DNA of 64,000 nt from Allobrachymonas denitrificans DSM 15123 (GTDB lineage: Bacteria; Pseudomonadota; Gammaproteobacteria; Burkholderiales; Burkholderiaceae_C), in assembly GCF_900110225.1 (NCBI RefSeq), contig NZ_FOCW01000001.1:1116001-1180000 (forward strand), in the 5' to 3' direction. This document shows positions 26,546 to 36,728 of this stretch, piece by piece. Numbering within the stretch: the stretch's first letter is position 1; each line of letters starts with the position of its first letter. Position numbers and translations under genes: made by a program. A model generated the notes under the pieces. The model searched no databases and had not been told where the DNA came from. It saw only the letters and a list, made by a program, of their open reading frames with translations.

Positions 26546-27973
26546 ATGGATTCAATGAACGAGACCACTTATTCCTCCTCTGGTCGCGCCCAACCCGGCG
26601 CAACCGGGCTGCGCCGTCTGGCGCTGGCCCTGCCGCCCGCGTTCCAGCGCATGTTCAACCTGAACGATCCCCGCTGGGGCCGCAACGAGGATGATGCGGA
26701 AGATCGCCCGGCTGCCGCGCACGAGCCGCGCAACCAGCAGGACGACGACCGCCCGCAGCAGCGTCCCGGCAAGCGCCCCGAGCAGGGGCCGCCCGATCTG
26801 GATGAACTGTGGCAGGACCTCAACCGCAAGCTGGGCAACCTGTTTGGCGGCCGCGGTGGTCAGGGCGGCGGTGGCGGTGGCGAGCCACGCTGGAATCCGC
26901 TGGGAGGCGCGCAGCCGCCGAGTGGCAAGGGTGCCAGCATCGGCATCGGCATGATCGCGGCCGTCGCGGTGGTGGTCTGGCTGCTGAGCGGCTTCTTCAT
27001 CGTGCAGGAAGGCCAGCAATCCGTGGTCACCCGTTTCGGCAAGTACCAGTCGACCGTGGGAGCCGGTATCAACTGGATCCTGCCGTACCCGATCGAGCGC
27101 CACGAAACCGTCAACGTCACGCAGATCCGTTCCGTCGATATCGGTGGCGACTCCGTCATCAAGAGCACCGGCCTGCGCGACTCTGCCATGCTGACTGCCG
27201 ACGAGAACATCGTCGAAGTCAAGTTTGCCGTGCAGTACCGCCTGAGCAATGCGCGTGACTATCTGTTCGCCAGCCGCAACCCGGATCAGGCCGTGGTGCA
27301 GGCAGCCGAAACCGCCATCCGCGAAGTGATCGGCAGCATGCGCATGGATGCCGCGCTGGCCGAAGAGCGTGACCAGATCGCCCCCCGCGTGCGCAAGCTG
27401 ATGCAGGTCATCCTGGATCGCTACAAGCTGGGCGTGGATGTGGTCGGCGTGAACCTGCAGCAGGGTGGTGTACGTCCGCCCGAGCAGGTGCAGGCTGCGT
27501 TTGACGATGTGCTGAAGGCCGGCCAGGAGCGCGAGCGCGCCAAGAACGAGGCGCAGGCCTATGCCAACCGCGTGATTCCGCTGGCTGTCGGTACTGCTTC
27601 TCGCCTGAAGGCCGAGGCTGAAGGTTACAAGGCCCAGGTGGTGGCTCAGGCAGAGGGTGATGCCTCCCGCTTCTCCGCCATCCTGCCCGAGTACCAGAAG
27701 GCCCCGCAGGCCACGCGCGACCGCATGTACAACGACACCATGAAGGATGTCTACAGCAAGGTCACCAAGATTCTGGTGGATGCCAAGCAGGGCAGCATGC
27801 TCTATCTGCCGCTGGACAAGATCCTGCAGAACCAGGGCGCGGCTGCGACGACCGGCACGACGGCAGCACCCGCTGCCAGGCCGGCGGCCCCGGCCACCGA
27901 AACTCCGGCGCCGGCAGCTGCCACCAGCACGGATGCCCGTGCCCGTGACGCCGACCGTTCGCGCGAGCGCTGA
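26546..27973 (+). CDS. hflK: FtsH protease modulator HflK
   Basis: HflK, with HflC, forms a large SPFH/prohibitin cage around the membrane protease FtsH and tunes its activity. The 475-residue product has a long cytoplasmic N-terminus rich in charged and Gly residues (including GPPDLDELWQDLNRKL at about 81-96 and a poly-Gly run at about 106-112). One membrane helix lies at about 132-152. The SPFH domain starts with VQEGQQSVVTRFGKY and the tail is Ala/Thr/Pro-rich. The start could be ATG 26546 or ATG 26555. Both precede the conserved FNLNDPRWGR segment. hflC starts 40 nt after the stop. Confidence 0.95.
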   Translation: MDSMNETTYSSSGRAQPGATGLRRLALALPPAFQRMFNLNDPRWGRNEDDAEDRPAAAHEPRNQQDDDRPQQRPGKRPEQGPPDLDELWQDLNRKLGNLFGGRGGQGGGGGGEPRWNPLGGAQPPSGKGASIGIGMIAAVAVVVWLLSGFFIVQEGQQSVVTRFGKYQSTVGAGINWILPYPIERHETVNVTQIRSVDIGGDSVIKSTGLRDSAMLTADENIVEVKFAVQYRLSNARDYLFASRNPDQAVVQAAETAIREVIGSMRMDAALAEERDQIAPRVRKLMQVILDRYKLGVDVVGVNLQQGGVRPPEQVQAAFDDVLKAGQERERAKNEAQAYANRVIPLAVGTASRLKAEAEGYKAQVVAQAEGDASRFSAILPEYQKAPQATRDRMYNDTMKDVYSKVTKILVDAKQGSMLYLPLDKILQNQGAAATTGTTAAPAARPAAPATETPAPAAATSTDARARDADRSRER

Positions 27974-28013
27974 TCGCCTGACAAACGCATTCCGCTGAAA
28001 GAGACACTGTCCG

Positions 28014-28910
28014 ATGAATAAACTCATTACTGCCGGCCTGGCCCTCGTGATTGCCTTGTTTGCCGCCAGCTCCGTCCTGTTCGTGGTGGACCAGCGCCAG
28101 TTCGGCGTGGTCTACGCCCTGGGCCAGATCAAGCGCGTGGTGACCGAGCCCGGCCTGTACGTCAAGCTGCCGCCGCCGTTCCAGAACGTGCGCTTCGTGG
28201 ACAAGCGCCTGCTCATGCTGGACAGCCAGGACAACGAAACCATGCTGACCGCCGAGAAGCAGCGCGTGGTGATCGACTGGTATGTGCGCTGGCGTATTTC
28301 CGACCCGCAGGCCTATATCCGCAACGTCGGTACCGACGAGACTGCCGGCTCCAACCAGCTGCTGCGCGTGGTGCGCAACGCTTTCCAGGAAGAGATCAAC
28401 AAGTACACCGTGCGTGAGCTGCTGTCAGGCAAGCGCGAGGCGCTGATGCAGAACGTCAAGGCCGAGGTGGTGCAGGCGGTCCAGGGCGGCAAGACCTGGG
28501 GTGTGGAAATCGTGGACGTGCGCATCACCCGCGCCGACTATGCCGAAGCGATCACCGAATCGGTGTACCGACGCATGCAGGCCGAGCGTGAGCGCGTGGC
28601 CAACGAGCTGCGCTCCACCGGTACTGCCGAGGGCGAAAAAATCCGTGCCGATGCTGATCGCCAGCGCGACATCACCGTGGCCGAAGCTTACCGCGACGCG
28701 CAGCGCGTGAAGGGTGAGGGCGATGCCGAGGCAACCCGCATCTATGGCGACTCGTTCGGCAAGAGCCCGCAGTTCGCCAACTTCTACCGCGGCCTGGAAG
28801 CCTATCGCAAGAGCTTCGAGAACAAGAACGACGTGATGGTGGTCGATCCCGCCAGCAACGACTTCTTCAAGTCGCTGCGCCAGGGTGGTGCAGCCGTGGG
28901 CGGCAACTGA
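28014..28910 (+). CDS. hflC: FtsH protease modulator HflC
   Basis: HflC is the second SPFH subunit of the HflKC-FtsH complex. The 298-residue protein has one N-terminal membrane helix (about residues 5-24), then the SPFH domain opening VVDQRQFGVVYALGQIK. Conserved ADYAEAITESVYRRMQAERERVA and the Ala/Glu-rich helix after residue 190 are seen in shorter pieces. It lies directly downstream of hflK, as in all HflKC operons. Confidence 0.96.
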   Translation: MNKLITAGLALVIALFAASSVLFVVDQRQFGVVYALGQIKRVVTEPGLYVKLPPPFQNVRFVDKRLLMLDSQDNETMLTAEKQRVVIDWYVRWRISDPQAYIRNVGTDETAGSNQLLRVVRNAFQEEINKYTVRELLSGKREALMQNVKAEVVQAVQGGKTWGVEIVDVRITRADYAEAITESVYRRMQAERERVANELRSTGTAEGEKIRADADRQRDITVAEAYRDAQRVKGEGDAEATRIYGDSFGKSPQFANFYRGLEAYRKSFENKNDVMVVDPASNDFFKSLRQGGAAVGGN

Positions 28911-28924
28911 TCCACCGGGGCAGC

Positions 28925-29116
28925 ATGCAGGACGATGTGCTGTGGCTGGCATTGGCCTTCATGCTGATGTTCGAAGGCCTGTTTCCGCTGCTGCTTCCGG
29001 CGCGCTGGCGCGAGGTGTTCCTGGAACTCACGCGCCTGCCTGACCACCGCATTCGCCTGTTCGGCTTCATCAGTGTGGCTGGCGGGTTGCTGCTGTACTG
29101 GATCAGCAGCAACTGA
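28925..29116 (+). CDS. DUF2065 small inner-membrane protein (YjeT-like)
   Basis: A 63-residue protein with two hydrophobic helices (about residues 4-24 and 44-60) separated by a basic loop (LLPARWREVFLELTRLPDHRIR, positions 23-44). This is the DUF2065/YjeT pattern. The family is commonly found next to hflC and purA, and its function is not established. It starts 14 nt after hflC. Confidence 0.85.
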   Translation: MQDDVLWLALAFMLMFEGLFPLLLPARWREVFLELTRLPDHRIRLFGFISVAGGLLLYWISSN

Positions 29117-29138
29117 GTGGGTCATCGGGTGACGGTTT

Positions 29139-29167
29139 GTGTCAACCTGATGGATTGCTTGTAAAAT
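29139..29167 (+). promoter_or_regulatory. Candidate sigma-70 promoter for hisZ-purA
   Basis: GTGTCA (29139-29144, 4/6), a 17-nt spacer and TAAAAT (29162-29167, 5/6) precede the hisZ ATG by about 30 nt. It would allow hisZ-purA expression separate from hflKC. Confidence 0.45.
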
Positions 29168-29196
29168 CTGGTTTTTAACAGACCTGATATTTTCCA

Positions 29197-30375
29197 ATGT
29201 CCGCCTGGGTACTTCCCGACCATATCGCTGATGTGCTGCCTGCGCAGGCACGACTGATTGAAGACTACCGGCGTACCCTGCTGGACACTGCGCGCAGCTA
29301 CGGCTACGAGCTGGTGATGCCGCCGCTGGTAGAGCATATCGACTCCCTGCTGTCCGGCACCGGCGAAGCGCTGGATCTGCAGACCTTCAAGATGGTCGAT
29401 CTGCTGTCCGGCCGTACGCTCGGTGTGCGTGCCGATACCACGCAGCAGGTCGCCCGCATCGACGCCCACCTGCTCAACCGCGAAGGCGTGGCCCGTCTCT
29501 GCTATTGCGGCCCGGTGCTGCATACGCGCCCCGAGCAGCCCCACGCCACGCGCGAGCCGCTCCAGTTCGGTGCAGAAATCTATGGCTGCAGCGGCTCTGG
29601 CGCAGAGCTCGAAATCCTATCCCTGGCCCTCGATTCGCTCAAGTGCGCGCACACTCCGACGGAACGTGGTCTGGTGGCCGACCTGGCCGATGCGCGCATC
29701 GTGCCCGCATTGCTGCAGCAGGCTCCCGATGCCAATGTCGACATCGACCGCCTGCAGACGGCCCTGATCTCCAAGAACGCCGACGCGCTGGAACTGGCTG
29801 CCCAGGCACTGCCCGGTGCGGTGCGTCAGCAGCTGCATGCGCTGCTCGGCCTGTACGGCGACGTGTCCGTCATCCGCAAGGCGCGCAATGCCTTGCCCGC
29901 GCTGCCGCAGATCAGCCAGGCGCTGGACGAGCTCCAGTGGCTGTGCGATCACATCCAGCGCACGCATCCCGACATTACCCTGCTGATCGACCTGGCCGAT
30001 GCTGCTGGTTACGCCTACTACAGCGGCGTGCGCTTCGCGCTCTATCTGCGCGGCTGCAGCGAGGCGCTGGTGCGTGGCGGCCGCTATGACGAAGTCGGCG
30101 CCGTGTTCGGTCGCAATCGTCCCGCCGTCGGTTTCAGCCTGGATGTGAAGGCGCTGGCCAACCTGTCCACGCCGTCTGCGCGCCCGGCCGCCATTGCCGC
30201 CGAATGGCGCGAGGCACTGGACTGGCGCCAGACCGTGCGCGCGCTGCGTGCCGGTGGTGAAACCGTCATCGTCTCTTTCCCGGGGCAGGGCGTCGAAGAA
30301 GACACTGCCTGCTGCGACCGCAAGCTGGTCGAGCAAGACGGACAATGGGTGGTGCAGCCCGTGTCCGCCGCCTGA
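29197..30375 (+). CDS. hisZ: ATP phosphoribosyltransferase regulatory subunit HisZ
   Basis: HisZ is a catalytically inactive histidyl-tRNA-synthetase paralogue. It assembles with short-form HisG and makes the first histidine step responsive to feedback. The 392-residue protein has class II synthetase-like motifs: motif-2-like LCYCGPVLHTRPEQPHATREPLQFGAE in pieces around 98-125, and the C-terminal LRGCSEALVRGGRYDEVG region near 285. The start MSAWVLPDHIADVLP is canonical. hisG is elsewhere. The hisZ-purA pairing is common in Burkholderiales. Confidence 0.94.
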   Translation: MSAWVLPDHIADVLPAQARLIEDYRRTLLDTARSYGYELVMPPLVEHIDSLLSGTGEALDLQTFKMVDLLSGRTLGVRADTTQQVARIDAHLLNREGVARLCYCGPVLHTRPEQPHATREPLQFGAEIYGCSGSGAELEILSLALDSLKCAHTPTERGLVADLADARIVPALLQQAPDANVDIDRLQTALISKNADALELAAQALPGAVRQQLHALLGLYGDVSVIRKARNALPALPQISQALDELQWLCDHIQRTHPDITLLIDLADAAGYAYYSGVRFALYLRGCSEALVRGGRYDEVGAVFGRNRPAVGFSLDVKALANLSTPSARPAAIAAEWREALDWRQTVRALRAGGETVIVSFPGQGVEEDTACCDRKLVEQDGQWVVQPVSAA

Positions 30376-30377
30376 GC

Positions 30378-30398
30378 GGATCGCTGTTCGCGCGATCC
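30378..30398 (+). other. 7-bp stem-loop between hisZ and purA
   Basis: GGATCGC / GCGATCC with a 7-nt loop begins 2 nt after the hisZ stop. A T-containing but interrupted stretch follows, so it may be a weak attenuator or processing site. Confidence 0.4.
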
Positions 30399-30417
30399 CG
30401 TTAACCCTTTGTTTTGA

Positions 30418-31839
<1,422 letters not shown>

Positions 31840-31848
31840 AACATTCAC

Positions 31849-31867
31849 ACCGGCCCACAAGGCCGGT
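31849..31867 (+). other. 7-bp stem-loop after purA
   Basis: ACCGGCC / GGCCGGT with a 5-nt loop lies between purA and the phosphoribosyltransferase gene and is followed by TCTTCAC rather than a T-run. It is likely a weak terminator or an RNA-processing hairpin within the operon. Confidence 0.4.
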
Positions 31868-31888
31868 TCTTCACTGGGAGGCCCGGCC

Positions 31889-32413
31889 ATGTTGACGGAA
31901 GACGGCAAGCATCTGTATATCTCCAACGACGAGTATCACCGCGTGATCGAGCGTCTCGCGCTGCTGGTGCACGAGTCGGGCTGGCAGTTTGACACGATCC
32001 TGTGCCTGGCGCGCGGCGGCATGCGCCCGGGAGACGTGCTCAGCCGCATCTTCGAGGTGCCGCTGGCCATCATGTCCACCAGCTCCTACCGCGAGAACGA
32101 GGGCAAGACGCAGGGCACCCTGGATATTGCCCACTACATCACCACGCCCAGAGGCCAGATTGCGGGCCGCGTGCTGCTGGTGGACGATCTGGCAGACAGT
32201 GGCGTCACGCTGCAGGCCGTGGTGGAAAACCTGCGCTCCCACTACCCGGCGATTACCGAGCTGCGCTCCGCCGTGCTCTGGACCAAGGGCGTTTCGGCCT
32301 TCAAGCCGGATTACTCGGTCGAGCACCTGCCCACCAGTCCGTGGATCCACCAGCCGTTCGAGCACTATGACTCCGTGCGCCCGGCGGCCTTGTCCACGCG
32401 GCTCGGCTTCTGA
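31889..32413 (+). CDS. Phosphoribosyltransferase (purine salvage type)
   Basis: A type I phosphoribosyltransferase of 174 residues. The PRPP-binding loop LLVDDLADSGVTL (about residues 94-106) and the upstream CLARGGMRPGDVLS motif identify the fold. Position after purA suggests hypoxanthine, guanine or xanthine salvage, but substrate specificity cannot be read from these motifs. ATG 31889 has GGGAGG 7 nt upstream. A longer upstream frame overlaps purA and is unlikely. Confidence 0.88.
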   Translation: MLTEDGKHLYISNDEYHRVIERLALLVHESGWQFDTILCLARGGMRPGDVLSRIFEVPLAIMSTSSYRENEGKTQGTLDIAHYITTPRGQIAGRVLLVDDLADSGVTLQAVVENLRSHYPAITELRSAVLWTKGVSAFKPDYSVEHLPTSPWIHQPFEHYDSVRPAALSTRLGF

Positions 32414-32433
32414 CGCGGAGCCGGCTGACGACC

Positions 32434-32988
32434 ATGGGCTTCTTCCGGCGCTGGATCCCCGATCAGGAAACGCTGGCGCGCAGCCGCTGGCTGGGCTGGC
32501 TCGCCCCCTGGCTGGGACAGCCGGCCTTGTGGGTCTGGTCGCGTCACGGGGTGGCGCTGGGTGTTGCCATTGGCATCTTCTTCGGCATGCTGGTGCCGGT
32601 GGCCCAGATTCCGGCATCTGCGGTGGCGGCCATCGTGCTGCGCGCCAACCTGCCGGCTGCTGCAGCCAGTACGCTGGTGAGCAATCCGGTGACGTTTGCT
32701 CCGGTGTATTACCTGGCGTATCGCCTTGGCAATCTGGTGCTGGAACCTGATCAGCCTGCAGCCGGTCCGGACAAGGCCAGCGCCGCGCGGCAAAAGGCCA
32801 GCGAGATGCAGCACACCATCGAGAGCAGCCGCAAGGTCGGCTTCTGGGAAGGCATCAAGCTCATGGGCAGGCCGCTGATGGTGGGGCTTGCCATTCTGGC
32901 AGTCGCCGGAGGCGTGCTGGCTTACGTGTTGATCAGCCTGATCTGGTCGGCGCGGCAGTGGTACAAGATGCGCCGCGGGCGGGCCTGA
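32434..32988 (+). CDS. DUF2062 membrane protein
   Basis: A 184-residue DUF2062 protein. The conserved block from GVALGVAIGIFFGMLVPV through NLPAAAASTLVSNPVTFAP (about 39-92) is the domain core, with two hydrophobic helices. A third membrane segment lies near 150-170 and the C-terminus is basic. Function is unknown; the domain also occurs attached to glycosyltransferases in other proteins. It lies 20 nt downstream of the phosphoribosyltransferase gene and is probably in the same transcript. Confidence 0.85.
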   Translation: MGFFRRWIPDQETLARSRWLGWLAPWLGQPALWVWSRHGVALGVAIGIFFGMLVPVAQIPASAVAAIVLRANLPAAAASTLVSNPVTFAPVYYLAYRLGNLVLEPDQPAAGPDKASAARQKASEMQHTIESSRKVGFWEGIKLMGRPLMVGLAILAVAGGVLAYVLISLIWSARQWYKMRRGRA

Positions 32989-33010
32989 ATTTGCGCGTTA
33001 TCATGCCGGC

Positions 33011-34234
33011 ATGAAACGTCACGCCAGCACCGCTCTCATCCATCACGACTACCAGCCGCCCTCCGAATTCGAGGCGCCGCAGCCTCCGGTCTGCAAGGCG
33101 TCCACCGTGTTCTTTCCCAATGTGGCAGCCATGCGCGAGCGTACCTGGCTGGACAAGAGCGGCTACACCTACGGCCTGCATGGAACGCCCACCAGCTACA
33201 CACTGGAAGAGCGCCTCTGTGCCCTGGAGGGAGGGCGCCACGCGGTGCTGGTTCCGAGCGGGCTGGCTGCCATCGCCTGTGTCAACATGGCCTTGCTGCA
33301 TGCGGGCGACGAGGTGCTGATTCCCGACAATGCCTACGGCCCGAGCAAGACGCTGGCCGAGGGTGAGCTGGATCACTGGGGGATTGCGCATCGCTACTAC
33401 GACCCCATGGATGTGAATGATCTGGCGGACAAGATCGGTCCCAATACCCGTCTGGTGTGGCTGGAGGCGGCAGGATCGGTGACGCTGGAGTTTCCCGACC
33501 TGCTGGCACAGGTGCGCACCTGTCGCGAACTGGGGGTGCTGACAGCCCTGGACAATACATGGGGCGCGGGCCTGGCGTTCCAGCCATTCGACTTGCTGCG
33601 CAGTGGGGATGAAAATGCCGTCGGTGTCGACGTCAGCATCCATGCCCTGACCAAGTATCCGAGCGGCGGCGGAGACGTGCTGATGGGCAGCGTCATCACG
33701 CGCGACCCGGCACTGCACAAGCGCATCCTGCTGAGCCACATGCGCATGGGATTCGGGGTGGGCATGAATGATGTGGAGGCGGTGTTGCGCAGTCTGCCCA
33801 GCATGGCGCTGCGCTACCACGCGGCTGATCGTGGCGCGCGCCATGTTGCACATTGGTGTGCACAGCAGCCGCATTTCGCCCAGGTGCTGCACCCCAGCCT
33901 GGCGGATGCTCCCGGGCATGCGCACTGGCAATCACTCTGCTGCACGCCGGATCAGCCGCACGGGGCTGCGGCGGGTTTGGTTAGCGTGGTGTTCGAGCCG
34001 CACTACACCCAGGATGAAATCGATGCCTTCTGCGACAGCCTGCAGCTGTTCCGCATCGGTTACAGCTGGGGTGGGCCGGTCAGCCTGGTCATGCCGTACC
34101 AGCTGGAAGAAATGCGCGAAGTCTGGCCCGAGCACATCGCTCAGGGTACGCTGGTGCGCCTGTGCATCGGACTGGAAGATCCGCGCGATCTGGAGGCGGA
34201 TCTGGCGCAGGCCTTGCAGGTGCTGCCGGTCTGA
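33011..34234 (+). CDS. metC: Cystathionine beta-lyase
   Basis: A PLP enzyme of the Cys/Met metabolism family, which cleaves cystathionine to homocysteine, pyruvate and ammonia. The 407-residue protein shows YGLHGTPTSYTLEERL near residue 54, VPSGLAAIA near 81, LDNTWGAGL near 180 and the PLP lysine in IHALTKYPSGGGD (Lys215). Specificity between beta-lyase and gamma-synthase cannot be proved here, but its length and DNTW motif fit MetC. The ATG lies 22 nt after the DUF2062 gene without an obvious Shine-Dalgarno. Confidence 0.9.
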   Translation: MKRHASTALIHHDYQPPSEFEAPQPPVCKASTVFFPNVAAMRERTWLDKSGYTYGLHGTPTSYTLEERLCALEGGRHAVLVPSGLAAIACVNMALLHAGDEVLIPDNAYGPSKTLAEGELDHWGIAHRYYDPMDVNDLADKIGPNTRLVWLEAAGSVTLEFPDLLAQVRTCRELGVLTALDNTWGAGLAFQPFDLLRSGDENAVGVDVSIHALTKYPSGGGDVLMGSVITRDPALHKRILLSHMRMGFGVGMNDVEAVLRSLPSMALRYHAADRGARHVAHWCAQQPHFAQVLHPSLADAPGHAHWQSLCCTPDQPHGAAAGLVSVVFEPHYTQDEIDAFCDSLQLFRIGYSWGGPVSLVMPYQLEEMREVWPEHIAQGTLVRLCIGLEDPRDLEADLAQALQVLPV

Positions 34235-34270
34235 TTCGATCCCCTGAGGATGCGTCAAGCGTGTCCTTGC

Positions 34271-34301
34271 GCTGGCGTGAATGTGTCGTCACGCCAGCTT
34301 T
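34271..34301 (+). terminator. Stem-loop between convergent metC and tesA
   Basis: A perfect 10-bp stem GCTGGCGTGA / TCACGCCAGC with an 8-nt loop is followed by TTT. It is a likely terminator for metC. The T-run is short. Confidence 0.6.
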
Positions 34302-34340
34302 GATGCCCGATGGTTTTTGCTGCGGCAACAGCGCTGCCGA

Positions 34341-35009
34341 TTACTTCGGCAGAAGCTTTCTGAGTTCCGGCAACACGTTGCCGGCAATGGTGGCCTGCGC
34401 CCGGGCGTTGGGGTGGATGCGGTCGGACTGGAAGTACTGCAAGGCATTTGGGGCGTCGGCCACGCCCTTGAGCAGGAAGGGCAGCACTGCGACGCTCTCC
34501 GCCTTGCCCACGTCCGTGAACACCTGGGCGAACTGGCGTGTATAGCTTGCGCCATAGTTGGGCGGCACCTGCATGCCCAGCAGCAGCACCTTGGCCCCGG
34601 ACTTTTTCGCCAGCTGCGTCATGGAGGTGAGGTTGGCTTGGGTCTGCGCAAGCGGCAGGCCGCGCAGGGCATCGTTGGCCCCCAGCTCCAGCAGTACGAC
34701 CTTGGGTTGATGGGTTTTCAGCAACTGTGGCAGACGAGCGCGGCCGCCGGCAGTGGTGTCTCCGCTGATGCTCGCGTTGATCACTTTGGCCTTGATCTTG
34801 TCAGCGTCCAGCTGCTTCTGCAGCAAGCTAACCCAGCCTGAGCCGCGGGGCAGGCCGTATTCGGCGCTGATGGAGTCGCCGACCACAAGCACGACAGGCG
34901 GTACGGCTGTCTGCGCAAGCGCCGGGGTGGCAAAGGCGCAGGCAAGCAGGGCGCAGACAAATCCGGATACACGGCGGCGCGGGAGGGAGGCAGAAGGCGA
35001 AGTTGTCAT
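34341..35009 (-). CDS. tesA: SGNH-type esterase/lysophospholipase TesA
   Basis: A secreted GDSL/SGNH hydrolase related to E. coli thioesterase I / protease I / lysophospholipase L1. From ATG 35009 the 222-residue precursor has a basic start, a hydrophobic core and a signal-peptidase site near ATPALAQ-T. Block I is VVGDSISAEYGLP with Ser46, Gly is in the INASISGDT region, Asn is in LGAND, and the Asp/His pair is in DRIHPNA near the C-terminus. The frame is open further upstream, but those residues do not resemble a signal peptide. It is divergent from ybbA, as in E. coli. Confidence 0.92.
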   Translation of the reverse strand: MTTSPSASLPRRRVSGFVCALLACAFATPALAQTAVPPVVLVVGDSISAEYGLPRGSGWVSLLQKQLDADKIKAKVINASISGDTTAGGRARLPQLLKTHQPKVVLLELGANDALRGLPLAQTQANLTSMTQLAKKSGAKVLLLGMQVPPNYGASYTRQFAQVFTDVGKAESVAVLPFLLKGVADAPNALQYFQSDRIHPNARAQATIAGNVLPELRKLLPK

Positions 35010-35125
35010 GGGTATTGGAATGGAAAAGGGCACCGAAGGTTCCCGGACGCATGCGGACACGACATGCATCAGCGGATGCATGGTTACCATGGATGCTGTT
35101 TCCGCCATTACAAGTGACCTGCATC

Positions 35126-35848
35126 ATGAGCTCTTCCTTGCCCACCGAACCGTCCAATACCCCTTTGGCTGCAGACACCATTGTCAGCGTGCGCAACGTA
35201 TCGAAAAGCGTGGAGCAGGCAGACGGCACGCTGCACATTCTGCGCGATATCAGTTTTGATCTGGAGCGCGGCAGCGTGACCGCCATCGTGGGGGCATCCG
35301 GTTCGGGCAAGAGCAGCCTGCTGGCCATCATGGCTGGGCTGGATGTTCCGACATCAGGCACGGTGCTGGTGGACGGAGCCGACCTGTTCGCGCTGGATGA
35401 GGACGGCAGGGCGGCCCTGCGTGGCCAGACCATGGGCTTTGTATTTCAGAATTTCCAGCTCATGCCGAACCTGACCGCGCTGGAAAACGTGATGTTGCCC
35501 CTGGAGCTGGCAGGCCGCGCAGATGCACGCGATGCGGCGAGAGCGATGCTGGAGCGCGTGGGTCTGGGGGAGCGCCTGAATGCCTATCCGCGGGTGCTTT
35601 CTGGCGGGGAGCAGCAACGGGTGGCGTTGGCACGGGCCTTTGTGCAACGGCCGAAGCTGCTGCTGGCGGACGAACCTACAGGAAGCCTGGATGCCGCGAC
35701 AGGTGAGCGGATTTTGCAGCTGCTGTTCGCCTTGAACCGGGAGCAGGGCACCACACTGGTTCTGGTAACCCATGACGCCGGGCTGGCACAGGGGTGCCAG
35801 CAGCAACTGGTAATAGTGAACGGGCGAGTCGTTGGCTTGCACCCCTGA
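35126..35848 (+). CDS. ybbA: ABC transporter ATP-binding protein, YbbA/LolD-like
   Basis: A 240-residue MacB/LolD-class ATPase. Walker A is GASGSGKSS (56-64), the Q-loop is VFQNFQLMPN, the signature is LSGGEQQRVALARA, Walker B is LLLADEPTGSLD and the H-loop is LVTHDA. The divergent pairing with tesA identifies it as the YbbA orthologue. In E. coli the permease gene ybbP follows immediately. Here rlmB follows instead, so the cognate permease must be elsewhere or the partner differs. The longer upstream frame overlaps tesA and is not used. Confidence 0.9.
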   Translation: MSSSLPTEPSNTPLAADTIVSVRNVSKSVEQADGTLHILRDISFDLERGSVTAIVGASGSGKSSLLAIMAGLDVPTSGTVLVDGADLFALDEDGRAALRGQTMGFVFQNFQLMPNLTALENVMLPLELAGRADARDAARAMLERVGLGERLNAYPRVLSGGEQQRVALARAFVQRPKLLLADEPTGSLDAATGERILQLLFALNREQGTTLVLVTHDAGLAQGCQQQLVIVNGRVVGLHP

Positions 35849-35894
35849 GCGACGTTGCGACCGTTCCGGGCGCCCGGCCCTGAATAGCCTTCTG

Positions 35895-35929
35895 AAACCG
35901 CATGCGATCCTTGAGGTCCATGCGGTTTT
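35895..35929 (+). terminator. Stem-loop after ybbA
   Basis: A 10-bp stem AAACCGCATG / CATGCGGTTT with a 14-nt loop ends in four T residues, 46 nt after the ybbA stop. It probably terminates ybbA before rlmB. Confidence 0.6.
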
Positions 35930-35956
35930 GCGTGGTGCAGCGGCGATAATTCCAGT

Positions 35957-36700
35957 ATGTCCTCATCCCACAAGATTGTTTTCGGCTTTCATGCCGTCGG
36001 CGTGCGCCTGAAAATGGCACCGCAGTCGGTGCTGGAGGTGTTTGTCGACCCCACGCGCCGCGATGCGCGCATGCGCCAGTTCATCGAGCGTGCCAAGGAA
36101 GCCAGGGTGCAGCTGGTGGAGGCCGACGGCCTGCGCCTGTCGCGCCTGAGCGGCAGCCACGGGCATCAGGGCGTGGTGGCGCGCGTGACCGAGATCCAGC
36201 TCAAGCAGTCGCTGGACGATCTGCTGGACAGCCTGGACGAGCCGCCGTTGCTGCTGGTGCTGGATGGCGTAACCGATCCGCACAACCTGGGCGCCTGCCT
36301 GCGCGTGGCCGATGGCGCCGGGGCGCATGCCGTGATCGCCCCCAAGGACCACGCTGCCGGCATCAATGCCACGGTGGCCAAGGTGGCCAGCGGGGCGGCC
36401 GACACCGTGCCGTATTTCATGGTGACCAATCTGGCGCGTACGCTCAACGAACTGAAGGAGCGCAATATCTGGATCATCGGCACCAGTGGCGATGCCGACA
36501 AGACGCTGTATCAGGTCGACATGCGTACGCCCACGGCTCTGGTGCTGGGCGCAGAAGGGCCGGGCATGCGCCAGCTTACGCGCAAGACCTGTGACGAGCT
36601 GGTCAGCATTCCCATGCAGGGTGCCGTCGAGAGCCTGAACGTTTCGGTGGCGAGCGGCGTATGTCTGTATGAGGCGCTGCGACAGCGCGCTCAGCCCTAG
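35957..36700 (+). CDS. rlmB: 23S rRNA (guanosine-2251-2'-O)-methyltransferase RlmB
   Basis: RlmB 2'-O-methylates G2251 in the 23S rRNA P-loop. The 247-residue SpoU-family protein has an N-terminal substrate-binding domain starting [13 protein letters not shown]. The knotted catalytic domain shows motif 1 [16 protein letters not shown] (about 109-124), motif 2 [13 protein letters not shown] (about 194-206) and motif 3 [16 protein letters not shown] (about 225-240). A GATAAT hexamer lies just upstream but has no matching -35. It is followed 28 nt later by the sirtuin gene. Confidence 0.95.
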   Translation: MSSSHKIVFGFHAVGVRLKMAPQSVLEVFVDPTRRDARMRQFIERAKEARVQLVEADGLRLSRLSGSHGHQGVVARVTEIQLKQSLDDLLDSLDEPPLLLVLDGVTDPHNLGACLRVADGAGAHAVIAPKDHAAGINATVAKVASGAADTVPYFMVTNLARTLNELKERNIWIIGTSGDADKTLYQVDMRTPTALVLGAEGPGMRQLTRKTCDELVSIPMQGAVESLNVSVASGVCLYEALRQRAQP

Positions 36701-36728
36701 CGCCCGGAATCGAAGGGAGAGGAGTCCC

